The notes: generated by a model from the letters alone, not told the origin. Numbered from the stretch's first letter, positions 9,576-19,134 are shown. The stretch: 64,000 bases of DNA from Bacillota bacterium (GCA_023453795.1 JAEXSP010000045.1:1-64000); one strand, 5' to 3'. Program-made: numbers and translations.

Positions 9576-10504
9576 AAAGAATGGCTGTTATAATACTTCT
9601 GCTGTTTACAGTTATGATTCCTGTAACGGCAGTATATGCAGAAACAAATAAAGATCAAGTTTCGGTCGGCGGAGACGTGAATATCGACAAGGATACTACG
9701 GGATCAGTGGTTGCCGTGGGAGGAGATGTAACGATTGATAAGGATATTAACGGATCGGTGGTTGCGGTTTTCGGCGATGTCAAGGTTAATGCCAAGGTAT
9801 CCGGCGATGTAGTTTCTGTACTTGGAAAGGTTAAACTGACCGACAAGGCTGAGGTGGGTGGCAGTCTTATCTCTGTAGGCAAACTAGACCGGGCTGACAA
9901 GGCTCGGATTAATGGGGAGAATGTAATTATAAGCACCGGAGATATTGATATCGGTGATTTCCACATGGAGTACGGCGAATTAATGGCACTGATTAAAATA
10001 GTTTCTCTGATAAGCTTCATAGTAATGACCTTGCTCTTCGGTCTGCCGATACTCGCAATATTCGCCAGGACTTTCAAAGCAGCTTCTATAGACATGGAAG
10101 ACAGACTGGGATATAAGCTTTCAATTGGTTTTCTGGGACTGCTGGGGTGCTTCATAATCACAGTACTGTTTTCATGGACTGTCATAGTGCCTCTTGTATT
10201 CTACCTTTTGATTATTTTTGCCAGAGTTACTGCATCTATCTATTTCGGCAAGGCAATATTGAATGTTTTTGATGCCAGACTGAACAGATTCATGGAGTTT
10301 TTTACAGGCTTCCTATCCATCATTGTCGCAAAACTTATAATAATTCTTCTTTTGCCTGAGGGAGGCATAGAACTGTTCGGATTTGTAATAGGATGGGACA
10401 TATTGCTTACTGTCTTGTTTGATATATTCATCAGTATTCTTGGACTTGGAGTACTCATCTACACCAGACTCAATAAGAAGAAAATTAATGCCCCGATTAT
10501 TTAA
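9572..10504 (+). CDS. Membrane protein with bactofilin-like repeat domain
   Basis: 310 residues. A signal peptide (about 1-23) precedes an extracytoplasmic domain (about 28-115) made of short repeats such as VGGDVTID and VFGDVKVN, the right-handed beta-helix pattern of polymer-forming (bactofilin-type) domains. Four or more hydrophobic helices follow between about 143 and 300. Proteins with this layout occur next to ECF sigma/anti-sigma pairs in Firmicutes. The role is unknown; an envelope-stress effector or accessory sensor is the simplest guess. It overlaps the anti-sigma gene by four bases. Confidence 0.7.
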   Translation: MKRMAVIILLLFTVMIPVTAVYAETNKDQVSVGGDVNIDKDTTGSVVAVGGDVTIDKDINGSVVAVFGDVKVNAKVSGDVVSVLGKVKLTDKAEVGGSLISVGKLDRADKARINGENVIISTGDIDIGDFHMEYGELMALIKIVSLISFIVMTLLFGLPILAIFARTFKAASIDMEDRLGYKLSIGFLGLLGCFIITVLFSWTVIVPLVFYLLIIFARVTASIYFGKAILNVFDARLNRFMEFFTGFLSIIVAKLIIILLLPEGGIELFGFVIGWDILLTVLFDIFISILGLGVLIYTRLNKKKINAPII

Positions 10505-10570
10505 ACATAATTAATACTAGCGGTGAGGCTATAGCAGTAAATAGCTGAATTAAAGCTCTGTATGTTTTAC

Positions 10571-10607
10571 AAAAAAACGGACGATCAAAATCATCCGTTT
10601 TTTTTCA
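10571..10607 (+). terminator. Intrinsic terminator of the ECF operon
   Basis: The AAAACGGACGAT arm pairs, with one mismatch, with ATCATCCGTTTT, followed by a run of T (to about 10605). It lies 67 bases after the stop of the membrane-protein gene. Confidence 0.8.
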
Positions 10608-10710
10608 TGCTGTGAATTTTTACTTATATGTTGAAAGGTCGGATTTTTAGAAAATTAATGTACGAATATTACTTATAGTAACATCCATACTAAAATCGGA
10701 GGTGATTTAA

Positions 10711-11097
10711 TTGAATGAAAATTTTGGCAGCGATCCTGGAACCAACGATGATAACAGCAAAGTACATGATTCCAAAGACAACACCCAAATTAATAAATTT
10801 GCTATGGATGATGAGGGAAGAATAAGGAAATCAGGCGGAGCTGCAGTTGCAACAGCAAAAAATGTCCGTCTATTTGTCGTTCTTGGTTGGATTAGTGCAG
10901 GGTTTGTCTTAATCTCGTTTTCATTTTATATGTCACTTCTTTTTGCAGTAGCAGGAGTTCTGTTTGGAGTATTGGTCAGCAGACAGCAAAAAGGCATGGG
11001 AACTGCTATTATTGCGACAAATCTGGCACTGGTTGCATTCCAATTGCTTCTCGGACTGTTTTTTGTTGCAGCTTTAAAACGAATTATTGGATATTGA
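10711..11097 (+). CDS. Small membrane protein, DUF4190-like
   Basis: 128 residues starting at TTG 10711, with the strong site CGGAGGTGA a few bases upstream. The first 45 residues are polar and charged. They are followed by two hydrophobic segments at about 53-82 and 94-120, separated by a short basic loop (SRQQKGMG). The pattern fits the small two-helix DUF4190-type proteins, whose function is unknown. A hairpin lies downstream before the next gene, so it may be transcribed alone. Confidence 0.6.
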   Translation: MNENFGSDPGTNDDNSKVHDSKDNTQINKFAMDDEGRIRKSGGAAVATAKNVRLFVVLGWISAGFVLISFSFYMSLLFAVAGVLFGVLVSRQQKGMGTAIIATNLALVAFQLLLGLFFVAALKRIIGY

Positions 11098-11149
11098 AGC
11101 TTTTCCTATAAATACATGCCTGAAGACCTGACAATGGACTCAAGATCAA

Positions 11150-11165
11150 AGGGGCTTACGCCCCT
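11150..11165 (+). terminator. Short GC-rich hairpin
   Basis: AGGGGC and GCCCCT arms around a TTAC loop, followed by a weak T-rich stretch. It sits just upstream of the VanW lipoprotein gene and could be a weak terminator or attenuator. Confidence 0.45.
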
Positions 11166-11191
11166 GAGATTTTTAGAATAAGGAGGAACAC

Positions 11192-12028
11192 ATGAATTAC
11201 AGAAAACTACTTCGAACTATGATAACAGCGTTTGCCCTTCTTGTACTGATGGGGTGCCAAAGTTCGCTATTTGAGAAAACGGTGCGGAATAATGTTTACC
11301 TTGAAGGACAAAACATGGAGGGGCTAAAAAAATCGGAAGTACTGCAAAGGATCAAAGAACAATCATCCAAATTGTATATCCGGCCTATAGATGCACAAGT
11401 GAACCGGAATAACTGGGAAATATCCTATGAACATACCGGAAAAAAGATTAATCAGGAAAAAACCCTCGAAATGCTTATGAACTCCGAAAAAGGTAAAAAG
11501 ATTAAGCTTGTAGTAGAAGAGGTAAGGCCCAAGGTCAGCCATGATGAGTTGCAGAAGAACATACGCGTTATAGGCTCCAGTACCACTCCTCTTCTTGATG
11601 CAAGGAATTCAAGGTTAAATAACATTGATATTGCTTCCAGCGAAATAAATAATTTCAAGCTTGCTCCCGGAGAGGAATTTTCTTTTAACGAAACAGTAGG
11701 AAAAAGGACAAGGCAAAAAGGTTATGAAGAAGCTCCCATAATAGTAAAGACGCCTGGCGGCTATAAGAAAAAGAATGCGATAGGCGGCGGAATATGCCAG
11801 ATTTCTACTACTCTTTATAATGCGGTTGAGAACGCAGGACTTGAAGTTACAGAAAGACATCTTCATTCCAAGTCAATAGGCTATGTGCCGAAAGGACAGG
11901 ATGCAACGGTGTCATACGGGTCGGTTGATTTCAGGTTTAGAAATAACAGAAGCTATCCTGTCATGATTAAAGTTTCAATGGATGGGAACGAGCTGACAGT
12001 AAATATACTGGAAAATAGAAACAAATAG
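11192..12028 (+). CDS. VanW-family lipoprotein
   Basis: 278 residues. The signal sequence ends in the lipobox LMGC with the acylated cysteine at residue 22, so the protein should be tethered to the outer face of the membrane. The C-terminal half (about 150-260) is the VanW domain, with the segments FSFNETVG, GGGICQISTTLY and SVDFRFRN. VanW is named after a vancomycin-resistance accessory gene, but its reaction is not established, and most clostridial copies are not resistance genes. An AAGGAGG site lies just upstream. No van genes are nearby, so a general cell-wall role is more likely. Confidence 0.88.
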   Translation: MNYRKLLRTMITAFALLVLMGCQSSLFEKTVRNNVYLEGQNMEGLKKSEVLQRIKEQSSKLYIRPIDAQVNRNNWEISYEHTGKKINQEKTLEMLMNSEKGKKIKLVVEEVRPKVSHDELQKNIRVIGSSTTPLLDARNSRLNNIDIASSEINNFKLAPGEEFSFNETVGKRTRQKGYEEAPIIVKTPGGYKKKNAIGGGICQISTTLYNAVENAGLEVTERHLHSKSIGYVPKGQDATVSYGSVDFRFRNNRSYPVMIKVSMDGNELTVNILENRNK

Positions 12029-12134
12029 GTTGATAGCTGAAAGTGAAAACAGGTAAATGAAGATTTATCTGTTTTTTATTTTAATATATTTTGTTATAAT
12101 GATATGGATATTTAAATTGGAGGGGTTACACTAC

Positions 12135-12404
12135 ATGGTTTCAAAAGAGTTGGTCATTAAAAACAAATCCGGCTTGGACTCGAAGCCGGCAGTAAAATTT
12201 ATACAAAAAGCATCTGATTTTAAATCAAGCATCTGGATAGAAAGAGATGAAAGAAAGGTAAATGCCAAGAGCCTTCTGGGTTTGTTGTCACTTAGTGTTG
12301 CCAGCGGAGAGAAAATTGTCCTTATCGCTGACGGTGAGGATGAAAATCAGGCATTGACGGAGTTGGAGAATTACCTGGATTCAGGCTTGGGCGAAAGCAT
12401 ATAG
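12135..12404 (+). CDS. HPr/Crh-like protein with Asp at position 15
   Basis: 89 residues from ATG 12135, chosen because GGAGGGG at 12119-12125 precedes it; the frame is open further upstream (ATG 12057), but that stretch encodes hydrophobic residues unlike HPr. The fold matches HPr along its length. The phosphocarrier histidine 15 is replaced by aspartate (N-K-S-G-L-D15-S-K-P-A), while the regulatory serine 46 is kept (A-K-S46-L-L-G). Bacillus Crh similarly lost His15 (glutamine there) and acts only as a regulator phosphorylated at Ser46. It cannot be a normal PTS phosphocarrier. The gene lies three bases upstream of an Enzyme I-like gene. Confidence 0.85.
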   Translation: MVSKELVIKNKSGLDSKPAVKFIQKASDFKSSIWIERDERKVNAKSLLGLLSLSVASGEKIVLIADGEDENQALTELENYLDSGLGESI

Positions 12405-12407
12405 CTT

Positions 12408-14141
12408 ATGGAAAGGCATTTTTTAAAGGGGCTGCCGGTTTCGGACGGAGTTGGGATCGGCAGGCTTTACGTACTTAAACCGAGCGGTTGTGAAATTAAC
12501 AAGGGTACTGTAGCCAGGAGTAAAGTAAATGATGAAGTGTCCAGACTTTACAAAGGCATTAGCAGTACCCTTGGGGAATTTCAGCAATTGAAAAACCTTT
12601 TAAAGAAAAACAATTTGATTTTTGAGGTATATGAGGCTATTCTAAGGGATAGTCTTTTTATAGATGAAATTATAGAATTGATAAGAAACAATAGAATTTT
12701 TGCAGATAACGCAGTAGACATATGCATTAAAAAGTATGTGTCTGAGATAGAGCAAAGCAGCAATGAATATGCAAGGCAAAGAGTCTATGACCTAAATGAT
12801 CTGGGCGCTAAAATAATAAGAAATATGGCGGGTCAGAAGGATTCATTTATTGATCATATTTACCGTAAGCAGATCATTGCTGTTCGGGAGCTGACGCCAT
12901 CATTGACGGTTTTGCTTGGTAAAAGAAAAGTTATGGGAATTGTCGCATATGGAGGAGCGGCATATTTTTCTCATTCGGCGATAATGCTGAGAAGTTTGGG
13001 GATTCCGGTATTAAATGACATTAATTATGATTTCATGCAAAGGTTTGACGGCCAACAGGCAATCATTGACGGAACTGACGGTTTTCTGATAATCAATCCC
13101 GACAAGGATGACAACGAAAGATACAGAAACATTCTTAAAAGTAGTATAAAAAAGCGTAAGGAATTAATGTCGCATAGGCATAAGCCTGCTTTGACCAGGG
13201 ATGGATGCAGGATAGCGATTTCAGCGAATATAAGCAGTGTTGAAGAATGCGAGGAAATAGTCAAGCTGAATGCAGATGGAATCGGACTTGTAAGAACGGA
13301 AATGCTGTTTGCGGCTAAGGGCAGCCTTCCTGATGAGACGGAGCAGACTGATGTATATTGCGAAATAGCAGAAAGAATGCGGAACAGGCCTGTTGTAATA
13401 AGAACCTGGGACATCGGGGAAGAAAAGGTTTTGGGTTTTTTGGGCGGAGAAAGGCTTGAAGCGAAATCCAGAAGCATTGAGAATTCCCTGGTTAACAGAG
13501 ATGAATTCAGGACCCAAATAAGGTCAATCCTACGGGCTGCTGAACATGGAAATATAAAGATAACCTTTCCTATGGTTGACAGCGCAGAACAGCTGAGGCA
13601 AATAAAAAGCATCTTAATTGCAGCGGAATCGAAGCTTGAGGAAGAGTGTAAAAAGAAATTTAAAATTCCCCAGATAGGTGCATTCATTGAAACAAAGACC
13701 GGAATCATGAATCTGGACGAAATCCTGCCTCTTTTGGACTTTATAAATCTTGGTACCAATGATTTGCTGCAGCATACGTTGGGCAAGGCCAGAGAGTTTT
13801 CCAGAGTCAAAAAGAATGAATATTATAATCCTCAATTTCTTAAAACCGTTGATGCCTGTATCAGAAAGGCCAAGCTTTATAAAAAGCATGTGTGTGTTTG
13901 CGGTGAGATGGCTTCCGACCCTGCTGTTTCAATCCTGCTGATAGGCATGGGAATTGACGAGTTAAGCATGAACTCTTACAGGATACCTGTTATTAAAGAG
14001 TTATTGAGCAGGGTAAGTATTGATGAAGCAAGGCAGTTGGCTAAGTCTGCATTGGAGGCATCGTCTATAGCGGAGGTTAAAAGAATTTTAACTAAAAAAT
14101 ACGGAAAAGTTGTGCTCTTGCCTGAGATAGAGAAGAGATAG
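12408..14141 (+). CDS. Enzyme I (PEP-protein phosphotransferase) paralogue
   Basis: 577 residues, a normal length for Enzyme I. The phosphorylated histidine is at 189 (FSHSAIM), the PEP-pocket arginines are at 296 and 332 (IRTWDIG), E428 and N451-D452 are present, and the catalytic cysteine is C498 (CGEMASD), so PEP-dependent autophosphorylation looks possible. It is nevertheless divergent: the usual NPxLGxR segment after the DIG motif is replaced by a charged stretch, and the DRGN loop reads KAREFSR. Its HPr-like neighbour lacks His15, so the acceptor of the phosphoryl group is unclear. Probably co-transcribed with that gene, and perhaps with uvrC 30 bases downstream. Confidence 0.88.
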   Translation: MERHFLKGLPVSDGVGIGRLYVLKPSGCEINKGTVARSKVNDEVSRLYKGISSTLGEFQQLKNLLKKNNLIFEVYEAILRDSLFIDEIIELIRNNRIFADNAVDICIKKYVSEIEQSSNEYARQRVYDLNDLGAKIIRNMAGQKDSFIDHIYRKQIIAVRELTPSLTVLLGKRKVMGIVAYGGAAYFSHSAIMLRSLGIPVLNDINYDFMQRFDGQQAIIDGTDGFLIINPDKDDNERYRNILKSSIKKRKELMSHRHKPALTRDGCRIAISANISSVEECEEIVKLNADGIGLVRTEMLFAAKGSLPDETEQTDVYCEIAERMRNRPVVIRTWDIGEEKVLGFLGGERLEAKSRSIENSLVNRDEFRTQIRSILRAAEHGNIKITFPMVDSAEQLRQIKSILIAAESKLEEECKKKFKIPQIGAFIETKTGIMNLDEILPLLDFINLGTNDLLQHTLGKAREFSRVKKNEYYNPQFLKTVDACIRKAKLYKKHVCVCGEMASDPAVSILLIGMGIDELSMNSYRIPVIKELLSRVSIDEARQLAKSALEASSIAEVKRILTKKYGKVVLLPEIEKR

Positions 14142-14171
14142 ATATTTGAGAAAATTTATATAGGGTGAAAT

Positions 14172-16025
14172 ATGTTTAATATACAGGAAGAACTTAAAAA
14201 ACTTCCGGATAAACCGGGTGTGTATATAATGAAGGATGATAACTCCAATATAATTTATATTGGAAAGGCTGTTGTGCTGAAAAATCGGGTAAGACAGTAT
14301 TTTCAGTCATCGTCGAATATGACTCCGAAAACACAGGTAATGGTTTCTAAGATTCGCGAATTTGAGTACATTGTAACCGATTCGGAAATGGAAGCGCTTA
14401 TCCTGGAATGCAATCTTATAAAGACTCATAGACCGAAATTTAATATACTTCTGAAAGACGATAAAAGCTACCCGTATGTTAAGGTAACTATGAACGAGGA
14501 ATATCCCAGGATATTGACGGTCAGAAGACTTGAAAAAGATAAGGCCAGGTATTTCGGACCGTATCCCGGCGGCTTTGCGGTTAATGAAACCATCAGCCTT
14601 TTAAGGAAGCTGTTTCCTTTAAAATCCTGCAATAAAGTGCTTCCGAGAGATGTAGGAAAAGAGCGCCCCTGCCTTAATTATCATATAGGCCAGTGCCTTG
14701 GCCCGTGCCAGGGTAATGTGGACAAACAGAAATACAGGGAGCTTATGGAGGATATCTGTTCTTTCCTGGACGGGAAACAGGATAAGATCGCCGGAAGGCT
14801 GGAAGAACAGATGAAAGAAGCCGCTGAGAGGATGGACTTTGAAAAAGCTGCTATTCTGAGGGATAAGTTAAATAATCTGAAGCATGTCGCTGAGAAGCAA
14901 AAGGTTCTGTCAACTGCAAGTGAGGATCAGGATGTGGTTGCTTTCGCAAGGGATGAAGCGGACTCGTGTGTGCAGGTTTTCTTCATCAGAGGCGGTAAGC
15001 TTATAGGCAGGGAGCATTTTATAATTGAAGGCACGGCTGACGTTGAGGACTCCGAGCTTGTAAATTCGTTCCTGAAGCAATTTTATAATTCTGCTTTGTT
15101 TATTCCGGGTGAGGTTATAATTCAATCGGATATTGACGATACCGATGTTATAGAAAAGTGGCTCAGCGGCAAGAGAGGTGCAAGGGTTTATATAAGGGTT
15201 CCCAAAAGAGGGGAAAAGCTTAATTTGATCAAGATGGTTTCTCAAAATGCTTTTATAGCCTTATGCCGGTTCAAGGAAAAAATCAACAAGGAAAAAACCA
15301 TGTCAGAAGAAGGGCTTAGGGAGTTTGCCGGGCTGCTTGGCATTGATGCTATCCCGGAAAGGATCGAAGCATATGACATTTCAAACACAGGATCATCAGA
15401 GATTGTAGCGTCCATGGTTGTTTTCAGGAATGGTCTGCCGGATAAAAAAGAGTACAGGAGATTTAAGGTCAAGTCCATAAATATCCAGAATGATTATGCA
15501 AGCATGCAGGAAGTTATTTTCAGAAGATTCAGGCATGCGGAGGATGAAAAGAAGCAGGAAAAGGAAGGTGCTTCAAAAAACAGAAAGTTTTCTAACCTGC
15601 CTGATATCATACTTCTTGACGGAGGGCTTGGTCATGTAAATGCGGTAAAAGAGGTATTAGATCAATTAAACGTACGAATTCCCCTTTTCGGGATGGTCAA
15701 GGATGACAAACATCGTACAAGGGGATTGGTATCACAGGAAACAGAATTTGACCTTGCCGGTAAGCTGACTGTTCTGAGATTTGTAACAGCGATTCAGGAT
15801 GAGGCGCACAGGTTTGCAATTGATTATAATAAAAAACTGAGAACCAAAAGGTATACGGTTTCTGTTCTGGACAGCATTGACGGAATAGGACCGAAAAGGA
15901 AGAAAGCCCTGATAAGGCATTTCGGTTCGGTAGAAAAGATCAAAAAATCGGAAGTCGATGATTTGCTGGCTGTGGAAGGAATAAACAGGGACACGGCATT
16001 AAAGATTTATAACCATTTTCATTGA
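14172..16025 (+). CDS. uvrC: Excinuclease ABC subunit C
   Basis: 617 residues, typical of UvrC. It makes both incisions flanking bulky DNA lesions in nucleotide excision repair together with UvrA and UvrB. The GIY-YIG nuclease domain is at about 10-95 (GVYIMK, IYIGKA), a UvrB-binding UVR helix pair around 215-235, the RNase H-like endonuclease domain at about 385-540 (DGGLGHVNA), and tandem helix-hairpin-helix motifs close the protein (DGIGPKRKKAL, VEGINRDTA). It lies 30 bases downstream of the Enzyme I paralogue; no terminator is visible between them. Confidence 0.98.
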   Translation: MFNIQEELKKLPDKPGVYIMKDDNSNIIYIGKAVVLKNRVRQYFQSSSNMTPKTQVMVSKIREFEYIVTDSEMEALILECNLIKTHRPKFNILLKDDKSYPYVKVTMNEEYPRILTVRRLEKDKARYFGPYPGGFAVNETISLLRKLFPLKSCNKVLPRDVGKERPCLNYHIGQCLGPCQGNVDKQKYRELMEDICSFLDGKQDKIAGRLEEQMKEAAERMDFEKAAILRDKLNNLKHVAEKQKVLSTASEDQDVVAFARDEADSCVQVFFIRGGKLIGREHFIIEGTADVEDSELVNSFLKQFYNSALFIPGEVIIQSDIDDTDVIEKWLSGKRGARVYIRVPKRGEKLNLIKMVSQNAFIALCRFKEKINKEKTMSEEGLREFAGLLGIDAIPERIEAYDISNTGSSEIVASMVVFRNGLPDKKEYRRFKVKSINIQNDYASMQEVIFRRFRHAEDEKKQEKEGASKNRKFSNLPDIILLDGGLGHVNAVKEVLDQLNVRIPLFGMVKDDKHRTRGLVSQETEFDLAGKLTVLRFVTAIQDEAHRFAIDYNKKLRTKRYTVSVLDSIDGIGPKRKKALIRHFGSVEKIKKSEVDDLLAVEGINRDTALKIYNHFH

Positions 16026-16102
16026 CATTACCCACAGCTGGACAAATAAGGGAATTCAATGTATAGTTTTTAGGAACACAGTTTATTACAGGAGAAGCCC
16101 CA

Positions 16103-16804
16103 ATGACCATATTTGCAATTTCAGATCTGCATCTTGCTTTAAGCATAGACAAACCGATGGATATATTCGGCGATAGATGGTCAAACTACATGAAGAAGCT
16201 GAAAATAGCATGGGAGGAAACAGTTTCCGCTGAGGATTATGTAATCATACCGGGTGATATATCATGGGCAACCTATCTTGAGCAGGCATGCGAGGACTTC
16301 AGATTTATAGAAGCGCTGCCCGGAAAAAAGATAATTTCCAAGGGGAACCATGACTACTGGTGGACGACACTGAACAAGCTGGAGCACTTTATAATTGAAA
16401 ACAATTATTCAACAATCAGCTTTCTGCACAATAACAGCTTTGCTTTAGGTTCAACGCTGTTATGCGGCACAAGGGGCTGGAAATGTCCTGGTGAAGCGGA
16501 TTTTACATCCGAGGACAGGAAAATATACGAGAGGGAATTGCAGCGGTTGGAGCTTTCGCTTAAAAGTGCTGTAAAGAGCGGAGATGGGGATATAATAGCT
16601 GCTTTGCACTATCCTCCGTTCAACTCCAGAAAAGAGCCGTCAGGCTTCGTAGAAATCATGCTGAAATACAATGTAAAGAAGTGTATTTACGGTCACCTTC
16701 ACGGTGAGGGCTGGAAAAATGCATTTGTGGGAAATAATTCAGGTATTGAATTCAGGCTTGTTTCGGCAGATTATTTGAGTTTTAAACCATTGAGGTTGGT
16801 ATAA
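16103..16804 (+). CDS. Metallophosphoesterase
   Basis: 233 residues with the full calcineurin-like motif series: SDLHL (D8, H10), GDISW, GNHDYWW, an LHYPP histidine and GHLHG. It coordinates two metal ions and hydrolyses phosphoesters. The substrate cannot be read from the sequence; family members are annotated as predicted phosphohydrolases. Cytoplasmic, with no signal peptide. AGGAG-like site shortly before the ATG. A sigma-A promoter for tig follows immediately, so this gene ends its transcription unit or reads through. Confidence 0.9.
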   Translation: MTIFAISDLHLALSIDKPMDIFGDRWSNYMKKLKIAWEETVSAEDYVIIPGDISWATYLEQACEDFRFIEALPGKKIISKGNHDYWWTTLNKLEHFIIENNYSTISFLHNNSFALGSTLLCGTRGWKCPGEADFTSEDRKIYERELQRLELSLKSAVKSGDGDIIAALHYPPFNSRKEPSGFVEIMLKYNVKKCIYGHLHGEGWKNAFVGNNSGIEFRLVSADYLSFKPLRLV

Positions 16805-16825
16805 TACTTTTTTTCGACCTTTTTA

Positions 16826-16855
16826 TTGGAATTTCCCAAACTTGTATGTTATAAT
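16826..16855 (+). promoter_or_regulatory. Sigma-A-type promoter of tig
   Basis: TTGGAA at 16826-16831, an 18-base spacer, TATAAT at 16850-16855. It would give a leader of about 115 bases before tig. Confidence 0.6.
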
Positions 16856-16975
16856 AAAGAATGGTTTGCCATGCGGTGATGCGAGGCAAAATTGTTTAGA
16901 GTTTTAGAATAAACCTTAAACACAAAAAACAAATTAATTTTTATAAAACCAAATAATGGGAGGACATGTAATAAA

Positions 16976-18262
16976 ATGAATGTGAAGGTAGAAAATATCG
17001 AAAAGAATGTTGTACAACTTGAGATAGAGGTTGATGCAGCAAAATTTGAGCAAGGCATGCAAAAATCCTTTTCAAAGAACGCAGGAAGGTTTGCAATTCC
17101 CGGCTTTAGAAAAGGCAAGGCTCCAAGAAAAATGGTCGAAAGATATTATGGAGAACAGGTTCTTTATGAAGATGCTATAAATTTCGTTTGCCCTGAGGCT
17201 TATGACGAAGCAGTGGAAAGTAATGACTTACACCCTGTAGAAAGACCGGAAATTGATATCAAGCAGATCGGAGAAGGTAAGGAACTTATTTTCACAGCAA
17301 AAGTGACTGTAAAACCTGAAGTTGAGCTTGGTGAATATAAAGGTGTCGAAGTAAGCAAGATAGAGGTTAATGTTACTGATGAAGATGTAGAAAAAGAATT
17401 GCAAACGGTTATAGATAAGAATGCAAGGCTTGTGACAGTTGAAGACAGGGCTGTCCAGTCAGGTGATACGACTATAATTGACTTTGAAGGTTTTATAGAC
17501 GGTGTACCGTTTGAGGGAGGCAAGGCTTCCGACTTTGAACTCGTCATAGGTTCCGGTCAGTTCATACCGGGATTTGAAGATCAATTGATAGGCACCAAAA
17601 CCGGAGATGATGTCGATGTAAATGTGTCATTTCCTGAAGAGTACCAGAAGGAAGAGCTGGCAGGAAAACCGGCCTTATTCAAGGTTAAAATCAAGGAAAT
17701 AAAAGTGAAGGAAATGCCTGTTGTAGATGACGAATTTGCCAAGGATGTAAGTGAATTTGACACACTTGAAGAATATAAGCAGGATTTGAAAAATAAACTT
17801 ATTCATAACGCAGAACATAAGGCAGAACACGAGACTGAAGACAACATAATAGACAAGGTAGTAGAGAACGCAACTGTTGACATACCGAAGGTCATGGTTG
17901 AGAAGCACATCGATAACCTCATTTATGATTTTGACATGAGACTTCGCTACCAGGGACTGGATCTCAATAGGTATATGGAAATCATGGGAATGGATGCCGA
18001 TGCCTTTAGGGGACAATTTGCTTCCAGAGCAGAAAAGGAAGTTAAAACCCAATTGGTGCTTGAAAAAGTCAGCAGTACAGAAAGCATTGATGCTGCAGAA
18101 GAGGAAATAAATGAGGAAATAAAGAGGCTTGCGGAAAATTATAAGCAGACTGAAGAAGAATTCAAGAAACATTTGAAAAATGACGATATAGAATATATTA
18201 AGAGTAATTTGATTGCAAAGAAGACAATTAAATTCCTGACTGAAAATGCTAAAATAGTTTAA
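16976..18262 (+). CDS. tig: Trigger factor, ribosome-associated chaperone and prolyl isomerase
   Basis: 428 residues, standard length. The N-terminal ribosome-binding domain (1-115) contains the conserved GFRKGKAPRKM loop that docks on ribosomal protein L23. The FKBP-type isomerase domain lies at about 150-245 (DFEGFIDG, IPGFEDQLIG), followed by the helical chaperone arms. A GGGAGG site lies upstream. It is followed by clpP, clpX and lonB in the order conserved across Firmicutes; the 260-base gap to clpP suggests a separate clpP promoter. Confidence 0.98.
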   Translation: MNVKVENIEKNVVQLEIEVDAAKFEQGMQKSFSKNAGRFAIPGFRKGKAPRKMVERYYGEQVLYEDAINFVCPEAYDEAVESNDLHPVERPEIDIKQIGEGKELIFTAKVTVKPEVELGEYKGVEVSKIEVNVTDEDVEKELQTVIDKNARLVTVEDRAVQSGDTTIIDFEGFIDGVPFEGGKASDFELVIGSGQFIPGFEDQLIGTKTGDDVDVNVSFPEEYQKEELAGKPALFKVKIKEIKVKEMPVVDDEFAKDVSEFDTLEEYKQDLKNKLIHNAEHKAEHETEDNIIDKVVENATVDIPKVMVEKHIDNLIYDFDMRLRYQGLDLNRYMEIMGMDADAFRGQFASRAEKEVKTQLVLEKVSSTESIDAAEEEINEEIKRLAENYKQTEEEFKKHLKNDDIEYIKSNLIAKKTIKFLTENAKIV

Positions 18263-18527
18263 TAAACATGTCCCGGGAAGTTAACCCAATAAATTGTTGG
18301 CTTAAGGTGTTTAATCCACAAATAATTTGGGAATCAATATGTAAGTATAAACAAAAGTGCGTAATCGCACGTATTATAATGTAAGCAACTATGTTGCAGG
18401 TAAGCGGTTATGAAAGCAGGGCCAATAACAGTACATAGAACGGACACAAACAAGATTAGTTGCCCCGGTTGTCTAATACCGATTACCTATCACCAGTTAA
18501 ATGACATAAAAAGAAGGAGGCAGAGTG

Positions 18528-19118
18528 ATGAGTTTAGTGCCTGTAGTTGTTGAACAAACTAATCGTGGCGAGCGCTCATATGATATTTTTTCAAGACTTT
18601 TGAAGGATAGGATAATCATGTTGAGCGATGAAGTCAATCATGTTACAGCAAGCTTGATTATAGCGCAAATGCTATTTTTGGAGGCTGAGGATCCGGATAA
18701 GGATATCCAGTTCTATATCAATAGTCCTGGGGGATCGGTCAATTCGGGCTTTGCAATATATGATACAATGCAGCATGTGAAATGCGATGTTTCTACAATA
18801 TGCGTAGGAATGGCTGCAAGTATGGGTGCATTCCTGTTGGCGGCCGGAGCAAAGGGCAAAAGATTTGTGCTGCCGAACAGCGAAGTACTGATCCATCAAC
18901 CTTTAATAAGCGGAGGACTTGGCGGTCAGGCAACTGATATTAAGATTCACGCAGATCAGATCATAAAAACGAAATACCAGATAAACAAGATATTAAGTGA
19001 AAGAACGGGTCAACCTTTTGAAAAAGTTGAAAAGGATACTGACAGGGATTTCTATATGACGGCTGAAGAAGCTGTCGCTTATGGAATAGTGGATCAAGTG
19101 ATGGTTAGAAGGAAATAA
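18528..19118 (+). CDS. clpP: ATP-dependent Clp protease proteolytic subunit
   Basis: 196 residues from ATG 18528; GTG 18525 is also in frame but too close to the AAGGAGG site at 18514-18520. Serine-protease triad S98 (GMAASMG), H123 (LIHQP) and the aspartate of the DTDRD motif near 170. Forms the tetradecameric chamber fed by ClpX. ClpX is encoded 16 bases downstream. No signs of catalytic loss; this is an ordinary ClpP, not one of the inactive ClpR-type paralogues. Confidence 0.98.
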   Translation: MSLVPVVVEQTNRGERSYDIFSRLLKDRIIMLSDEVNHVTASLIIAQMLFLEAEDPDKDIQFYINSPGGSVNSGFAIYDTMQHVKCDVSTICVGMAASMGAFLLAAGAKGKRFVLPNSEVLIHQPLISGGLGGQATDIKIHADQIIKTKYQINKILSERTGQPFEKVEKDTDRDFYMTAEEAVAYGIVDQVMVRRK

Positions 19119-19134
19119 AAAATGGGGTGTAATT

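Noticed and set aside
11192..12028. Vancomycin-resistance locus
   Set aside because: Only a VanW-domain lipoprotein is present; no vanR, vanS, vanH, vanA or vanX homologue lies nearby.
12057..12134. N-terminal extension of the HPr-like protein from ATG 12057
   Set aside because: HPr homology starts at the ATG at 12135, which has its own GGAGGGG site; the extension would add a membrane-like segment foreign to HPr.
18262..18527. RNA gene in the 260-base gap between tig and clpP
   Set aside because: No tRNA-like or riboswitch-like structure could be recognised; probably a clpP promoter region.
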